Assembly (NCBI RefSeq): GCF_001523745.2
Contig: NZ_CP013386.1
Coordinates: 3,348,001-3,412,000 of the forward strand
Direction of reading: 5' to 3'
Origin: Burkholderia mayonis
GTDB taxonomy: Bacteria; Pseudomonadota; Gammaproteobacteria; Burkholderiales; Burkholderiaceae
DNA: 64,000 nucleotides
Shown here piece after piece: positions 9,477-18,878 of the stretch. Each line of letters starts with the position of its first letter. Position 1 is the first letter of the stretch. Below the pieces are notes generated by a model. It ran no database searches. It saw only the letters and a program-made list of their open reading frames with translations, and was not told the DNA's origin. The position numbers and the translations under genes were made by a program.

Positions 9477-10142
9477 ATGAACGAATCGTTCCCTTGTTTA
9501 TTTCAGAGCGGTGCACGCCGCGTCGTCCGCGCCGCACTCGCGGCGGCGCTCGTCGCGATGCCGCTCGCGGGCGTCGCGCCCGCGGCCCATGCCGAAAAGG
9601 CCGACCGCGACAAGCCGATCAACGTCGAAGCGGACAACCTGACCTATGACGACCTGAAGCAGGTCACGGTCGCGACGGGCAACGTCGTCATCACGAAGGG
9701 CACGATCCTGATCAAGGGCGACCGCGTCGAGGTGCGCCAGGATCCGCAGGGCTACCAGTACGCGACCGCGACGGCGAGCGGCAAGAAGCACGCGTCGTTC
9801 CGCCAGAAGCGCGAAGGCCTCGACGAATACGTCGACGGCGACGCCGAGCGGATCGACTACGACGGCAAGCAGGATCTGACCACGCTGACGACGAACGCGA
9901 CCGTGCGCCGCCTGCAGGGTCTGTCCACCGTCGCCGACACGGTCCACGGCAGCGTGATCACGTATGACGGCCAGCGCGACTTCTACACCGCGCGCGGCGG
10001 CAAGGACGTCGCCGGGCCGGGCAATCCGGGCGGCCGCGTGCGCGCGATGCTGACGCCGAAGAACAGCGGCCCCGCGCCGCTGTCCGGCAGTCCGGCTCAA
10101 CTCGCGCCGTCGAACAACATCCAGGGGACACCGAACCCGTGA
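9477..10142 (+). CDS. lptA: LPS transport periplasmic protein LptA
   Basis: LptA forms the periplasmic bridge that carries LPS to the outer-membrane LptDE complex. The 221-residue precursor has a twin-basic N-terminus, a hydrophobic stretch (residues about 20-38) and a probable signal-peptidase site after AHA near residue 39. An OstA/LptA jelly-roll domain follows, opening with [15 protein letters not shown]. The last 35 residues are Pro/Ser/Gly-rich and look disordered. Its stop overlaps the lptB start by four bases (GTGA). Confidence 0.94.
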   Translation: MNESFPCLFQSGARRVVRAALAAALVAMPLAGVAPAAHAEKADRDKPINVEADNLTYDDLKQVTVATGNVVITKGTILIKGDRVEVRQDPQGYQYATATASGKKHASFRQKREGLDEYVDGDAERIDYDGKQDLTTLTTNATVRRLQGLSTVADTVHGSVITYDGQRDFYTARGGKDVAGPGNPGGRVRAMLTPKNSGPAPLSGSPAQLAPSNNIQGTPNP

Positions 10143-10915
10143 ACGCGCTCCCCAATCGCCAGCCGGCCGGCACGTCGAGCTCGCTCGTCGTGCGCAACCT
10201 GAAGAAGCGCTACGGCACGCGCACCGTCGTCAAGGACGTGTCGCTCGACGTGAAGAGCGGCGAGGTCGTCGGCCTGCTCGGCCCGAACGGCGCCGGCAAG
10301 ACGACGTCGTTCTACATGATCGTCGGCCTCGTGCCGCTCGACGCGGGCGACATCTCGCTGAACGGCAGCCCGATCAGCCTGATGCCGATCCACAAGCGCG
10401 CGTCGCTCGGCCTGTCGTATCTGCCGCAGGAAGCGTCGGTGTTCCGCAAGCTGACCGTCGAGGAGAACATCCGCGCGGTGCTTGAGCTGCAGCACGACGA
10501 CAACGGCAAGCGGCTGTCGAAGGACGAGATCGGCGCGCGCGCGGAAGCACTGCTCGAAGAGCTGCAGATCGCGCATCTGCGCGAGAATCCGGCGCTGTCG
10601 CTGTCGGGCGGCGAGCGCCGCCGCGTCGAGATCGCGCGCGCGCTCGCGAGCAACCCGAGCTTCATCCTGCTCGACGAGCCGTTCGCGGGCGTCGACCCGA
10701 TCGCGGTGCTCGAGATCCAGAAGATCGTGAAGTTCCTCAAGCAACGCAACATCGGCGTGCTGATCACCGATCACAACGTGCGCGAGACGCTCGGCATCTG
10801 CGATCACGCATACATCATCAGCGACGGATCGGTCCTCGCGTCCGGCGCCCCGAAGGACATCATCGAAAACGAAAGCGTACGGCGCGTCTACCTCGGCGAG
10901 CACTTCCGCATGTAA
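10139..10915 (+). CDS. lptB: LPS export ABC transporter ATPase LptB
   Basis: LptB is the cytoplasmic ATPase that powers LPS extraction from the inner membrane with LptF and LptG, whose genes are not in this window. The 258-residue protein has Walker [10 protein letters not shown] near residue 48, Q-loop [16 protein letters not shown], signature [15 protein letters not shown] and Walker [14 protein letters not shown]. It starts with GTG at 10139, inside the last codons of lptA. A GC-rich hairpin without a T-run follows the stop, leaving read-through into rpoN possible. Confidence 0.96.
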   Translation: MNALPNRQPAGTSSSLVVRNLKKRYGTRTVVKDVSLDVKSGEVVGLLGPNGAGKTTSFYMIVGLVPLDAGDISLNGSPISLMPIHKRASLGLSYLPQEASVFRKLTVEENIRAVLELQHDDNGKRLSKDEIGARAEALLEELQIAHLRENPALSLSGGERRRVEIARALASNPSFILLDEPFAGVDPIAVLEIQKIVKFLKQRNIGVLITDHNVRETLGICDHAYIISDGSVLASGAPKDIIENESVRRVYLGEHFRM

Positions 10916-11082
10916 GCGGCGCGGGACACGATCCCGCCGCCGCCCTTTCCCCGGCGCGACCCGCGCCCTCGCTCCGCACGCCCGGCTCGCGCCGCTCGTG
11001 CGCATTCGCGCGCCAAGCGTCATTCCGGATGCCTCAACGCGCCGCCCTCGTGGCAAACTTCCGGTACGACTCCCTTTTTGCC

Positions 11083-12591
11083 ATGAAAGCCAGCCTCCAA
11101 CTCCGCCTGTCGCAGCATCTCGCGCTCACCCCCCAGCTTCAGCAGTCGATCCGGCTGCTGCAGTTGTCGACGCTCGAACTGCAGCAGGAAGTCGCGATGG
11201 CGGTCGCGCAGAATCCGCTTCTCGAAAACGAAGACGACTGGATCGCGAGCCCGCTGCGCGTTGCGGCCGATGGCTCGGTGATCGCGCAGACGCCCGCATC
11301 GTCGGCGCCCGAGCCAATGCAGGGCGCATCGAACGGCACGAGTGCGACGAATGAGCGCACCGAGCGCGACGAGCCTGCGGGCGTCGACGAATACGACAGC
11401 TATTCGGCCGACAGCGGCGATGCGAGCCAGTGGAACCTCGACGACTTCGGCCGCTCGCCCTCCGCCTCGGACGACGACGATCTGCCGCCGATGCAGATCC
11501 ACGAAACGGCGACGTCGCTGCGCGACCATCTCGCCGCGCAACTGCGCGTCACGCAAGCGAGCCCGCGCGATCGCGCGCTCGTGATGTTCCTGATCGAATC
11601 GCTCGACGACGACGGCTATCTGACCGCGTCGCTCGAAGAAGTCCTCGCCGATCTGCCGCCGGAGCTCGAGGTCGACCTCGACGAGCTGAACGCGGCGCTC
11701 GCGCTGCTGCACAGCTTCGATCCGGCAGGCGTCGGCGCGCGCTCCCCGTCCGAGTGCCTGAAGTTGCAATTGCTGCGGCTGGATCCGTCCCCGACGCGCG
11801 CGCTCGCACTCGACATCGTGTCACAGCATCTCGAGCTGCTCGCCGCGCGCGATTTCACGCGCCTGCGCAAGCAACTGAAGGCATCCGACGACGAGCTGCG
11901 CGATGCGCACGCGCTCATCCGCTCGCTCGAGCCGTTCCCCGGCGCGGCGTACGGCAAAGCCGAAGCGGATTACGTGGTGCCCGACATCATCGTGAAGAAG
12001 ACGGGTCAGAACTGGCAGGCGGAACTCAACCCGGAAGTCGTCCCGCGGCTGCGGATCAACCATCTGTACGCGAACATCCTGCGCAATAGCCGGGGCGATC
12101 CGAGCGCGGGTTCGCTCAAGCAGCAACTGCAGGAAGCGCGCTGGCTGATCAAGAATATTCAGCAGCGATTCGAGACGATCCTGCGCGTCGCGCAAGCGAT
12201 TGTCGAACGTCAGAAGAATTTTTTCGCGCACGGCGAAATTGCGATGCGCCCCTTGGTTTTGCGGGAAATAGCTGATACGCTGGGCCTACACGAGTCGACT
12301 GTCTCCCGTGTGACAACCGGCAAGTACATGCTGACCCCGTTCGGCACACTTGAATTTAAGTACTTCTTCGGATCGCACGTTTCGACAGACACCGGAGGTG
12401 CCGCGTCGTCGACGGCAATCCGCGCCCTCATCAAACAACTGATAGGAGCCGAAGACCCCAAATCCCCTCTTTCGGATAGTCGCATAGCCGAACTGCTAGC
12501 GGAACAAGGGTTCGTGGTCGCGCGCCGCACGGTTGCCAAATATCGCGAAGCCCTCAAGATCCCGGCGGTAAATCTGCGCAAGTCTCTGTAG
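11083..12591 (+). CDS. rpoN: RNA polymerase sigma-54 factor
   Basis: RpoN directs transcription from -24/-12 promoters that need ATP-driven enhancer-binding activators. The 502-residue product has the glutamine/leucine-rich region I (residues 1-50, [22 protein letters not shown]), an acidic variable region II, the core-binding domain, and the DNA-binding C-terminus with the RpoN box [10 protein letters not shown] near residues 480-489. ATG 11083 is chosen because region I starts there; the frame is open 18 codons further up. A matching sigma-54 promoter occurs in this window before nirB. Confidence 0.97.
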   Translation: MKASLQLRLSQHLALTPQLQQSIRLLQLSTLELQQEVAMAVAQNPLLENEDDWIASPLRVAADGSVIAQTPASSAPEPMQGASNGTSATNERTERDEPAGVDEYDSYSADSGDASQWNLDDFGRSPSASDDDDLPPMQIHETATSLRDHLAAQLRVTQASPRDRALVMFLIESLDDDGYLTASLEEVLADLPPELEVDLDELNAALALLHSFDPAGVGARSPSECLKLQLLRLDPSPTRALALDIVSQHLELLAARDFTRLRKQLKASDDELRDAHALIRSLEPFPGAAYGKAEADYVVPDIIVKKTGQNWQAELNPEVVPRLRINHLYANILRNSRGDPSAGSLKQQLQEARWLIKNIQQRFETILRVAQAIVERQKNFFAHGEIAMRPLVLREIADTLGLHESTVSRVTTGKYMLTPFGTLEFKYFFGSHVSTDTGGAASSTAIRALIKQLIGAEDPKSPLSDSRIAELLAEQGFVVARRTVAKYREALKIPAVNLRKSL

Positions 12592-12743
12592 CCCGTCGCC
12601 ACGCGGTGGGCGTTTTCCGGCCGCCGCATCGTCGACGGCAAAGTCGGCCGACCGATCCGCTCGCTGCGGCGAGCGTCGGCAAACGAAATCGGCAGGCGCT
12701 GCCGCCTCTATGCGGAAGGTGGTCATTAGCTTGGAGAAGCACT

Positions 12744-13103
12744 ATGAACCTGAAGATCAGTGGACACCATCTCGAAGTCACACCTGCTATCCGCGAATAC
12801 GTGATCACCAAGCTCGACAGGGTGCTACGGCATAGCGATCAGGTCATCGATGGCGCTGTGATCCTCACGGTCGACAATCACAAGGAGAAGGACAAGCGGC
12901 AAAAGGCGGAAATCACGCTGCATCTGAAGGGCAAGGATATCTTCGTCGAAAGCGCGAACGGCGATATGTACGCCGCGATCGATCTGCTGATCGACAAGCT
13001 CGACCGGCAAGTCGTCAAGCACATGGAGCGTCTACAAACGCACGCGCACGAGCCGATCAAGCACCATCAGGTGGCCGAGCAAATCGAACTTCCGCCGCAA
13101 TGA
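12744..13103 (+). CDS. hpf: Ribosome hibernation promoting factor (short form)
   Basis: A 119-residue HPF/YfiA (sigma-54 modulation, PF02482) protein that binds the 30S decoding region in stationary phase. It has the usual [20 protein letters not shown] start and [21 protein letters not shown] core. It lacks the C-terminal dimerisation domain of long HPF, so it should work with a partner such as RMF or act alone as a short form. A GGAG precedes ATG 12744. Location just after rpoN is conserved in many proteobacteria. Confidence 0.94.
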   Translation: MNLKISGHHLEVTPAIREYVITKLDRVLRHSDQVIDGAVILTVDNHKEKDKRQKAEITLHLKGKDIFVESANGDMYAAIDLLIDKLDRQVVKHMERLQTHAHEPIKHHQVAEQIELPPQ

Positions 13104-13127
13104 GCCGTGGCGCGGCAGCGCTGGCCG

Positions 13128-13156
13128 AACCGCCCGCTTCGACGGGCGGTTTTTTA
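13128..13156 (+). terminator. Rho-independent terminator after hpf
   Basis: A 9-bp stem (13128-13136 with 13143-13151) closes a CTTCGA loop and runs into a T-tract ending at 13156. It lies 25 bases after the hpf stop and separates hpf from ptsN. Confidence 0.9.
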
Positions 13157-13249
13157 TTGTGCAAACCGCTGTGGCGCGACGCGCGAACACTGCACAATAG
13201 AAGCGTTTCTCGACGTTTCGCACAGCGCGCGGCGCCGTCTGCAGTGCTC

Positions 13250-13255
13250 TATAAT
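13250..13255 (+). promoter_or_regulatory. Candidate -10 box upstream of ptsN
   Basis: A perfect TATAAT stands out in GC-rich sequence, after the hpf terminator and 143 bases before the chosen ptsN start. No convincing -35 is present at 16-18 bases, so strength and factor are unclear. Confidence 0.45.
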
Positions 13256-13392
13256 GTCTCGGTTATTATCGGGGGCGATGAGCCGGCTCGCCGCGCTTCA
13301 CAGGTCTCCTTCGCCTAACGCCGTCCTTTTTGACCGACATGGAAAATCAGTCCGCCGCGAGGAGATCCCAGGCCGCCCCTATGCCTGCCAAC

Positions 13393-13848
13393 ATGAATCG
13401 CCTAGCCAAAATCCTGCCTCTGGAGAATGTCGTCATCGACCTCTCCGTCACCAGCAAGAAACGCGTCTTCGAACAAGCCGGCCTGATCTTCGAGAATCAG
13501 AACGGCATCGCCCGCAGCACCGTCACCGATAATCTGTTCGCGCGCGAGCGTCTCGGCTCGACGGGTCTCGGCGAAGGGGTCGCCATTCCGCACGGCCGGA
13601 TCAAGGGGCTCAAGCACCCGCTCGCCGCGTTCGTGCGGCTCGCCGAGCCGATCCCGTTCGAGGCGCCGGACGGCCAGCCCGTCTCGCTGCTGATCTTCCT
13701 GCTCGTGCCGGAACAGGCGACGCAGCAGCACCTCGAAATCCTCTCCGAAATCGCCCAACTGCTGTCCGATCGCGACACCCGCGAGCGTCTGCACACCGAA
13801 ACGGACCGCGACGAGTTGCATGGACTCCTGACTCAGTGGCAACCTTAA
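13393..13848 (+). CDS. ptsN: PTS IIA-like nitrogen-regulatory protein PtsN (EIIA-Ntr)
   Basis: EIIA-Ntr is the terminal phosphoacceptor of the PTS-Ntr chain (PtsP-NPr-PtsN), which tunes potassium, nitrogen and envelope physiology. The 151-residue form has a PTS EIIA type-2 fold with the phosphorylated histidine in GVAIPHGRI (His67). In-frame starts also exist at 13330 (TTG), 13339 and 13381 (ATG). ATG 13393 is chosen because the family homology begins MNRLAKILP, but Shine-Dalgarno support is weak for every option. It is followed by hprK after 128 bases. Confidence 0.92.
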   Translation: MNRLAKILPLENVVIDLSVTSKKRVFEQAGLIFENQNGIARSTVTDNLFARERLGSTGLGEGVAIPHGRIKGLKHPLAAFVRLAEPIPFEAPDGQPVSLLIFLLVPEQATQQHLEILSEIAQLLSDRDTRERLHTETDRDELHGLLTQWQP

Positions 13849-13976
13849 GCTGATCGGGGCGGTTCGTTCCCCATTGCGTCGCGGCCCGCGCCGCCGAGCC
13901 GAGCCGCCCGCCGCCGGGCCGGAGCCGCAACCTTCGTTGCAGCGTCCGGGCGCCGGCTCCTTGGAGTAACGGACTC

Positions 13977-14945
13977 ATGGATACGTCCAGCATCAACGCC
14001 CAGAGCATCTTCGACGACAACGCGGCCATGCTGAAGCTCAGCTGGCTGACGGGGCATGAAGGCTGGGAACGCGGGTTTTCCGCCGACACGGTCGCGAATG
14101 CGACGTCGAGCGCCGACCTCGTCGGCCACTTGAACCTGATCCACCCGAACCGGATCCAGGTGCTCGGCGAAGCCGAGATCGACTACTACCAGCGCCAAAC
14201 CGACGAAGATCGCTCGCGCCACATGGCCGAGCTGATCGCACTCGAGCCGCCGTTCCTGGTGGTCGCAGGCGGCGCCGCCGCGCCGCCCGAGCTCGTCCTG
14301 CGCTGCACGCGCTCGTCGACGCCGCTCTTCACGACGCCGATGTCGGCCGCCGCGGTGATCGACAGCCTGCGCCTCTACATGTCGCGGATCCTCGCGCCGC
14401 GCGCGACGTTGCACGGCGTGTTCCTCGACATTCTCGGAATGGGCGTGCTGCTGACGGGCGATTCGGGCCTCGGCAAGAGCGAGCTCGGCCTCGAGCTGAT
14501 CAGCCGCGGCCACGGGCTCGTCGCCGACGACGCTGTCGATTTCGTCAGACTTGGCCCCGATTTCGTCGAAGGGCGCTGCCCGCCGCTCCTGCAGAACCTG
14601 CTCGAAGTGCGCGGCCTCGGCCTTCTCGACATCAAGACGATCTTCGGCGAGACCGCGGTCCGCCGGAAGATGAAGCTGAAGCTGATCGTCCAGCTCGTGC
14701 GGCGGCCGGACGGCGAATTCCAGCGGCTGCCGCTCGAAAGCCAGACGGTCGACGTGCTGGGTCTGCCGATCAGCAAGGTCACGATCCAGGTCGCGGCGGG
14801 CCGCAACCTTGCGGTGCTCGTCGAGGCGGCGGTGCGCAACACGATCCTGCAACTGCGCGGCATCGACACGCTGCGCGACTTCATGGACCGCCAGCGCCTC
14901 GCGATGCAGGACCCGGACAGCCAGTTCCCCGGCAAGCTCGTGTAA
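13977..14945 (+). CDS. hprK: HPr kinase/phosphorylase
   Basis: HprK phosphorylates and dephosphorylates a serine in HPr-type proteins. The 322-residue protein has an N-terminal regulatory domain (about residues 1-130). The C-terminal kinase domain has the P-loop [12 protein letters not shown] near residues 161-172 and the HPrK signature [16 protein letters not shown] near 210-225. ATG 13977 follows a GGAG. No stand-alone ptsH lies in this window, but an HPr domain with a properly spaced serine occurs inside NagF (51784-54381). Confidence 0.96.
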
Positions 14946-15019
14946 CTCGCGCCGGCTCCCGCCGCCACGCTGGCGCAATGAGCCGGTGCTATGATGAAAC
15001 GTCAGGATTTTCTCTTTCC

Positions 15020-15913
15020 ATGCGCATTGTCCTCATCACCGGCATCTCCGGCTCCGGCAAGTCCGTCGCGCTGAACGCGCTCGAGGACGCAGGCTACTAT
15101 TGCGTCGACAACCTGCCGCCCCACGTGCTGCCCGAGCTCGCCCACTACCTTGCCGCCGAAGGCCAGAACCGGCTCGCCGTCGCGATCGACGCGCGCTCGA
15201 GCGCCTCGCTCGACGAAATGCCGGGCCTCATCCGCGCGCTGTCGCGCGAGCACGACGTGCGCGTGCTGTTCCTGAACGCGAGCACGCAGGCCCTGATCCA
15301 GCGCTTCTCCGAAACGCGCCGCCGCCATCCGCTGTCGGGCTCGCCGTCGCACGACGCGGACGTCGGCCTGCTCGTGTCGCTCGAAGAGGCGATCGAGCGC
15401 GAGCGCGACCTCGTCGCGCCGCTCGCCGAATTCGGTCATCAGATCGACACGAGCAACCTGCGCGCGAACGTGCTGCGCACGTGGGTCAAGCGCTTCATCG
15501 AGCAGAAGAACGACGATCTCGTGCTGATGTTCGAATCGTTCGGCTTCAAGCGCGGCGTGCCGCTCGACGCCGATTTCATGTTCGACGTGCGCGCGCTGCC
15601 GAACCCGTATTACGACCACGAGCTGCGCCCGCTCACCGGGCTCGACCAGCCGGTCGTCGCGTTTCTCGACGCGCTGCCCGTCGTCCATCAGATGCTGGAC
15701 GACATCGAATCGTTTCTCACCAAATGGCTGCCGCATTTCCGCGAAGACAATCGCAGCTACCTGACGGTCGCGATCGGCTGCACGGGCGGCCAGCATCGAT
15801 CGGTGTTTCTCGCGGAGACGCTTGCCGCGCGTCTTTCGCGGCAGGCCAACGTGATCGTGCGGCATCGTGACGCGCCCGTCGCCGTGGACGCGTCGTCGCG
15901 GCTGGTGACCTAG
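15020..15913 (+). CDS. rapZ: RNase adapter protein RapZ / nucleotide-binding protein
   Basis: RapZ-family protein, known in E. coli to sense glucosamine-6-phosphate and present the small RNA GlmZ to RNase E. The 297-residue product has a P-loop at residues 8-15 (GISGSGKS) and the conserved C-terminal segment [16 protein letters not shown] that carries the metabolite/RNA-binding fold. ATG 15020 is preceded by CAGGA. It follows hprK by 74 bases. No GlmY/GlmZ-like RNA is identifiable here, so the partner RNA in this lineage is unknown. Confidence 0.95.
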   Translation: MRIVLITGISGSGKSVALNALEDAGYYCVDNLPPHVLPELAHYLAAEGQNRLAVAIDARSSASLDEMPGLIRALSREHDVRVLFLNASTQALIQRFSETRRRHPLSGSPSHDADVGLLVSLEEAIERERDLVAPLAEFGHQIDTSNLRANVLRTWVKRFIEQKNDDLVLMFESFGFKRGVPLDADFMFDVRALPNPYYDHELRPLTGLDQPVVAFLDALPVVHQMLDDIESFLTKWLPHFREDNRSYLTVAIGCTGGQHRSVFLAETLAARLSRQANVIVRHRDAPVAVDASSRLVT

Positions 15914-15939
15914 CGCCGCTCACTTTTCCCGTCCCCGCC

Positions 15940-16572
15940 ATGTCCTCTCTGTCGACCACGCTCATCGATTTGCCGCTCTTTCCACTGCATACGGTGTTGT
16001 TTCCGGGCGGACTCTTGCCTCTGAAAGTCTTCGAGGCGCGCTATCTGGACATGGCGCGCGCGTGCCTGCGCGACGACGCGCCGTTCGGCGTGTGCCTGCT
16101 GAAGAGCGGCCCCGAAGTCGCTCAGGAAGATGAAGTATCGGTGCCCGAGACGATCGGCTGCATGGCGCGGATCGTCGAGTGCGACACCGGCGAATTCGGC
16201 ATGCTGTTCCTGCGCACGATCGGCACACAGCGCTTCGAGCTGCTGTCGCATCGGGTCGAAGCGAACGGCCTGCTCGTCGGCATCGCCGAGCCGATGCAGG
16301 ACGACATCCCGCTCGAAGGCGATGAAGCGCTCGCGCAATTCGGCGCGTGCGCGGAGGCGCTCGACCGGATCGTCGACGTGCTGCGCAAATCCGAAGCCGA
16401 GTTGCCGTTCGCGGAGCCGTTCCGCTTCGAAGACCCGACATGGGTGTCGAATCGGCTCGCCGAAGTGCTGCCGCTCGATCTGCGCGCGCGGCAGAAGCTG
16501 ATGGAGTTTCCCGACGTCGGCGCACGGATCGACGCGGTTCATCGGGAATTGAATCGTCACGGATGGCTGTAG
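15940..16572 (+). CDS. LON peptidase N-terminal (substrate-binding) domain protein
   Basis: A 210-residue cytoplasmic protein consisting only of the Lon N-terminal domain (PF02190). It opens with LPLFPLHTVLFPGGLLPLKVFEARYLDM, the family hallmark, and has no ATPase or protease part. The biochemical role of such stand-alone proteins is not established; a substrate-recognition or scaffold function is inference. It begins 26 bases after rapZ and may share its transcript. The 275 bases beyond the stop hold no recognisable gene. Confidence 0.9.
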   Translation: MSSLSTTLIDLPLFPLHTVLFPGGLLPLKVFEARYLDMARACLRDDAPFGVCLLKSGPEVAQEDEVSVPETIGCMARIVECDTGEFGMLFLRTIGTQRFELLSHRVEANGLLVGIAEPMQDDIPLEGDEALAQFGACAEALDRIVDVLRKSEAELPFAEPFRFEDPTWVSNRLAEVLPLDLRARQKLMEFPDVGARIDAVHRELNRHGWL

Positions 16573-16847
16573 GCGCGAGGCGTCGTTCGATCGCCGGGGC
16601 TTTGAGACAGGACAGCCGGAACTGCTCGGCGTTTTTGGGTATGAGCCGCACTCGGCCGGATCCTTGGCCAGCGACAGGCAGCACATTCGTACGCGACGAT
16701 CCGTGCTACCGCCCCGAACATCGCTTCATGACGAAGGCTCGTCGGCCACAACCCGCTGCCCTTTCGCAGCGCGCCTTCGATGCCGCGCGCCGTCGCCGCA
16801 CGGCTCGCCGGCGCGCGCATCATCCGGCCTTTGACCGACCACCCAGC

Positions 16848-17954
16848 CTACGGCAAAGACCCGCTCAGCCCGTCGAGCAGCTTACGCACGGGCGCCGGCA
16901 CGCCGTATGCGTCGAGCTTGTCGAGCGCGACCCATGCGGCCTCGTCGTCGGCGGCCTGCAACACGCCGCCCGCCGCGCTGTCGAGCTCGGCAAGCCGCGG
17001 CTCGATCTCGAGCCTGAAGTGCGTGAACGTATGCGTGAGCGGCGCGAGCGGCGCGAGCTCCGCGCCACCGAACTCGCGCGCGCGCAGCGCGAGCGCGGCA
17101 TCGCCGTCCGCTTCGGGCAGGCTCCACAAGCCGCCCCAGATGCCCGTGGGCGGACGCCGCAGTAACAGCACCGCGTCGCCGTCGCGCAGCACGAGCATCC
17201 ATGTGCGGCGCGTCGGCACCGCCTTTTTCGGACGCGCGGCGGGCAGCTCGCGCTGCCGCCCGCTCTGCTCGGCCACGCAGTCGCCCGCGAACGGGCAGCG
17301 CGCGCAATCGGGCCTGCCGCGCGCACAGAGCGTCGCGCCGAGATCCATCAAGCCCTGCGTGTACGCGGTGACGTCGGCCGGCTCGCCCGCATCGGGCAGC
17401 AGCGCCTCGGCGAGGGCCCACATCTCGTTCTCGACACGCTTGTCGCCCGGAAAACCCTCGACGCCGAACACGCGCGCGAGCACCCGCTTCACGTTGCCGT
17501 CGAGGATCGTCGCGCGCGCACCGAACGCGAACGACGCGATCGCCGCGGCCGTCGACCGGCCGATGCCCGGCAGCTCGGCGAGCGCTTCGGGCGACGCCGG
17601 GAACGCGCCGCCGTGCAGCTCGACGACCGCCTGCGCGCAGCGATGCAGATTGCGCGCACGCGAGTAGTAGCCGAGCCCGGCCCACAGCGCCATCACGTCG
17701 TCGATCGGCGCGGCCGCGAGCGCGGCGACGTCCGGATAGCGCTCGAGAAAGCGCATGTAATACGGCACGACGGTCGATACCTGCGTCTGCTGCAGCATGA
17801 TCTCCGACAGCCAGATCCGATACGGATCGCGGGTGTTCTGCCACGGCAGGTCGTGGCGGCCGTGCTTGCGCTGCCACGCGATCAGCGTCGGCGCGAAGGC
17901 GGTGTGAAGCGGCGTGATGACAGGCGGTGCGAGGGGGATGCGGGGCGGTTTCAA
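16848..17954 (-). CDS. mutY: A/G-specific adenine glycosylase
   Basis: MutY removes adenine mispaired with 8-oxoguanine. The 368-residue product has the catalytic Glu in SEIMLQQTQ, the helix-hairpin-helix LPGIGRSTAAAIA, the [4Fe-4S] cluster ligands in a C-x6-C-x2-C-x5-C pattern near residues 205-221, and a C-terminal Nudix-like 8-oxoG recognition domain. No ATG or GTG lies near the N-terminus. The TTG at 17954, four bases after the mutM stop, gives a plausible N-terminus and suggests coupling to mutM. The start is the least certain part. Confidence 0.93.
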   Translation of the reverse strand: MKPPRIPLAPPVITPLHTAFAPTLIAWQRKHGRHDLPWQNTRDPYRIWLSEIMLQQTQVSTVVPYYMRFLERYPDVAALAAAPIDDVMALWAGLGYYSRARNLHRCAQAVVELHGGAFPASPEALAELPGIGRSTAAAIASFAFGARATILDGNVKRVLARVFGVEGFPGDKRVENEMWALAEALLPDAGEPADVTAYTQGLMDLGATLCARGRPDCARCPFAGDCVAEQSGRQRELPAARPKKAVPTRRTWMLVLRDGDAVLLLRRPPTGIWGGLWSLPEADGDAALALRAREFGGAELAPLAPLTHTFTHFRLEIEPRLAELDSAAGGVLQAADDEAAWVALDKLDAYGVPAPVRKLLDGLSGSLP

Positions 17955-17958
17955 GATT

Positions 17959-18789
17959 TCAACGCTGGCAATTCGGACAAAAATAGGTGGACCGCTGGCC
18001 TTGGACGATCTGGCGGATCGGCGTGCCGCAGACTCGGCACGGCTCGCCCGCGCGATCGTAGACGGAACAATCGAGCTGGAAGTAGCCACTCTCGCCGTTG
18101 CTGCCGACGAAGTCGCGCAGCGTGCTGCCGCCGCGCTCGATCGCATCGGCGAGCGTCGCGCGCACGGCTTCGGCGAGGCGCTCGCAGCGCGGCAGCGACA
18201 CGCGCCCCGCCGCGGTGGTCGGCCGGATGCCGGCGCGAAAGAGGCTCTCGGACGCGTAGATGTTGCCCACGCCGACGACGATGTCGCCCGAGAGCAGCGC
18301 CTGTTTGACCGACACTGTGCGTCCGCGCGTGCGCTTGAAGAGGAGCGCACCCGTGAACGCGGGCGAGAACGGCTCGACGCCGAGGCTCGCGAGAAGCGGA
18401 TGCGCCTGCACGTCGCCCGCGTCGCGCGGATGCCAGAGCACCGCGCCGAAGCGGCGCGGATCGCGAAAGCGCAGCACGAACTCGTCGAAGATCCAGTCGA
18501 CGTGATCGTGCTTCGCGGGCGCGGGCGGCAGCGCGTCGTTCGGCAGCACGCGCAGCGTGCCCGTCATCCCGAGATGGACGATGAACCATCCGGCATCGAC
18601 TTCGAACAGCAGGTACTTGCCGCGCCGCTCGACGTTCAGCACCTCGCGCGCCCTCAGCAATTCGGCGAAGCCGGCGGGCACGGGCCAGCGCAGCATCGCG
18701 GTGCGCACGTCGACGCGCTTCACGCGCCGCCCGGCGACGAACGGCTCGATGCCGCGGCGCGTAACCTCGACTTCCGGCAACTCTGGCAT
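17959..18789 (-). CDS. mutM: Formamidopyrimidine-DNA glycosylase (Fpg)
   Basis: MutM excises 8-oxoguanine and ring-opened purines. The 276-residue protein has the N-terminal catalytic PELPEVE (Pro2 nucleophile, Glu3) and the lysine of RRGKYLLFE. The H2TH region around [16 protein letters not shown] follows, and a C-terminal zinc finger in the C-x2-C-x16-C-x2-C pattern ending FCPNCQR. It is upstream of mutY in a two-gene oxidised-guanine repair operon and divergent from the TPR gene. Confidence 0.97.
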   Translation of the reverse strand: MPELPEVEVTRRGIEPFVAGRRVKRVDVRTAMLRWPVPAGFAELLRAREVLNVERRGKYLLFEVDAGWFIVHLGMTGTLRVLPNDALPPAPAKHDHVDWIFDEFVLRFRDPRRFGAVLWHPRDAGDVQAHPLLASLGVEPFSPAFTGALLFKRTRGRTVSVKQALLSGDIVVGVGNIYASESLFRAGIRPTTAAGRVSLPRCERLAEAVRATLADAIERGGSTLRDFVGSNGESGYFQLDCSVYDRAGEPCRVCGTPIRQIVQGQRSTYFCPNCQR

Positions 18790-18878
18790 GTTTTACGGGT
18801 CTCTAATCTGGCTAATGGCGATTGTGCGCGTATTGTAGCGAGCGCGTTACAATCGGCTGAAACATCGAACGGATTTCC

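Noticed and set aside
16573..16847. Gap between the Lon-domain gene and mutY as a possible gene remnant
   Set aside because: Frames on both strands are short or continue neighbouring shadows; no motif or repeat supports a pseudogene.
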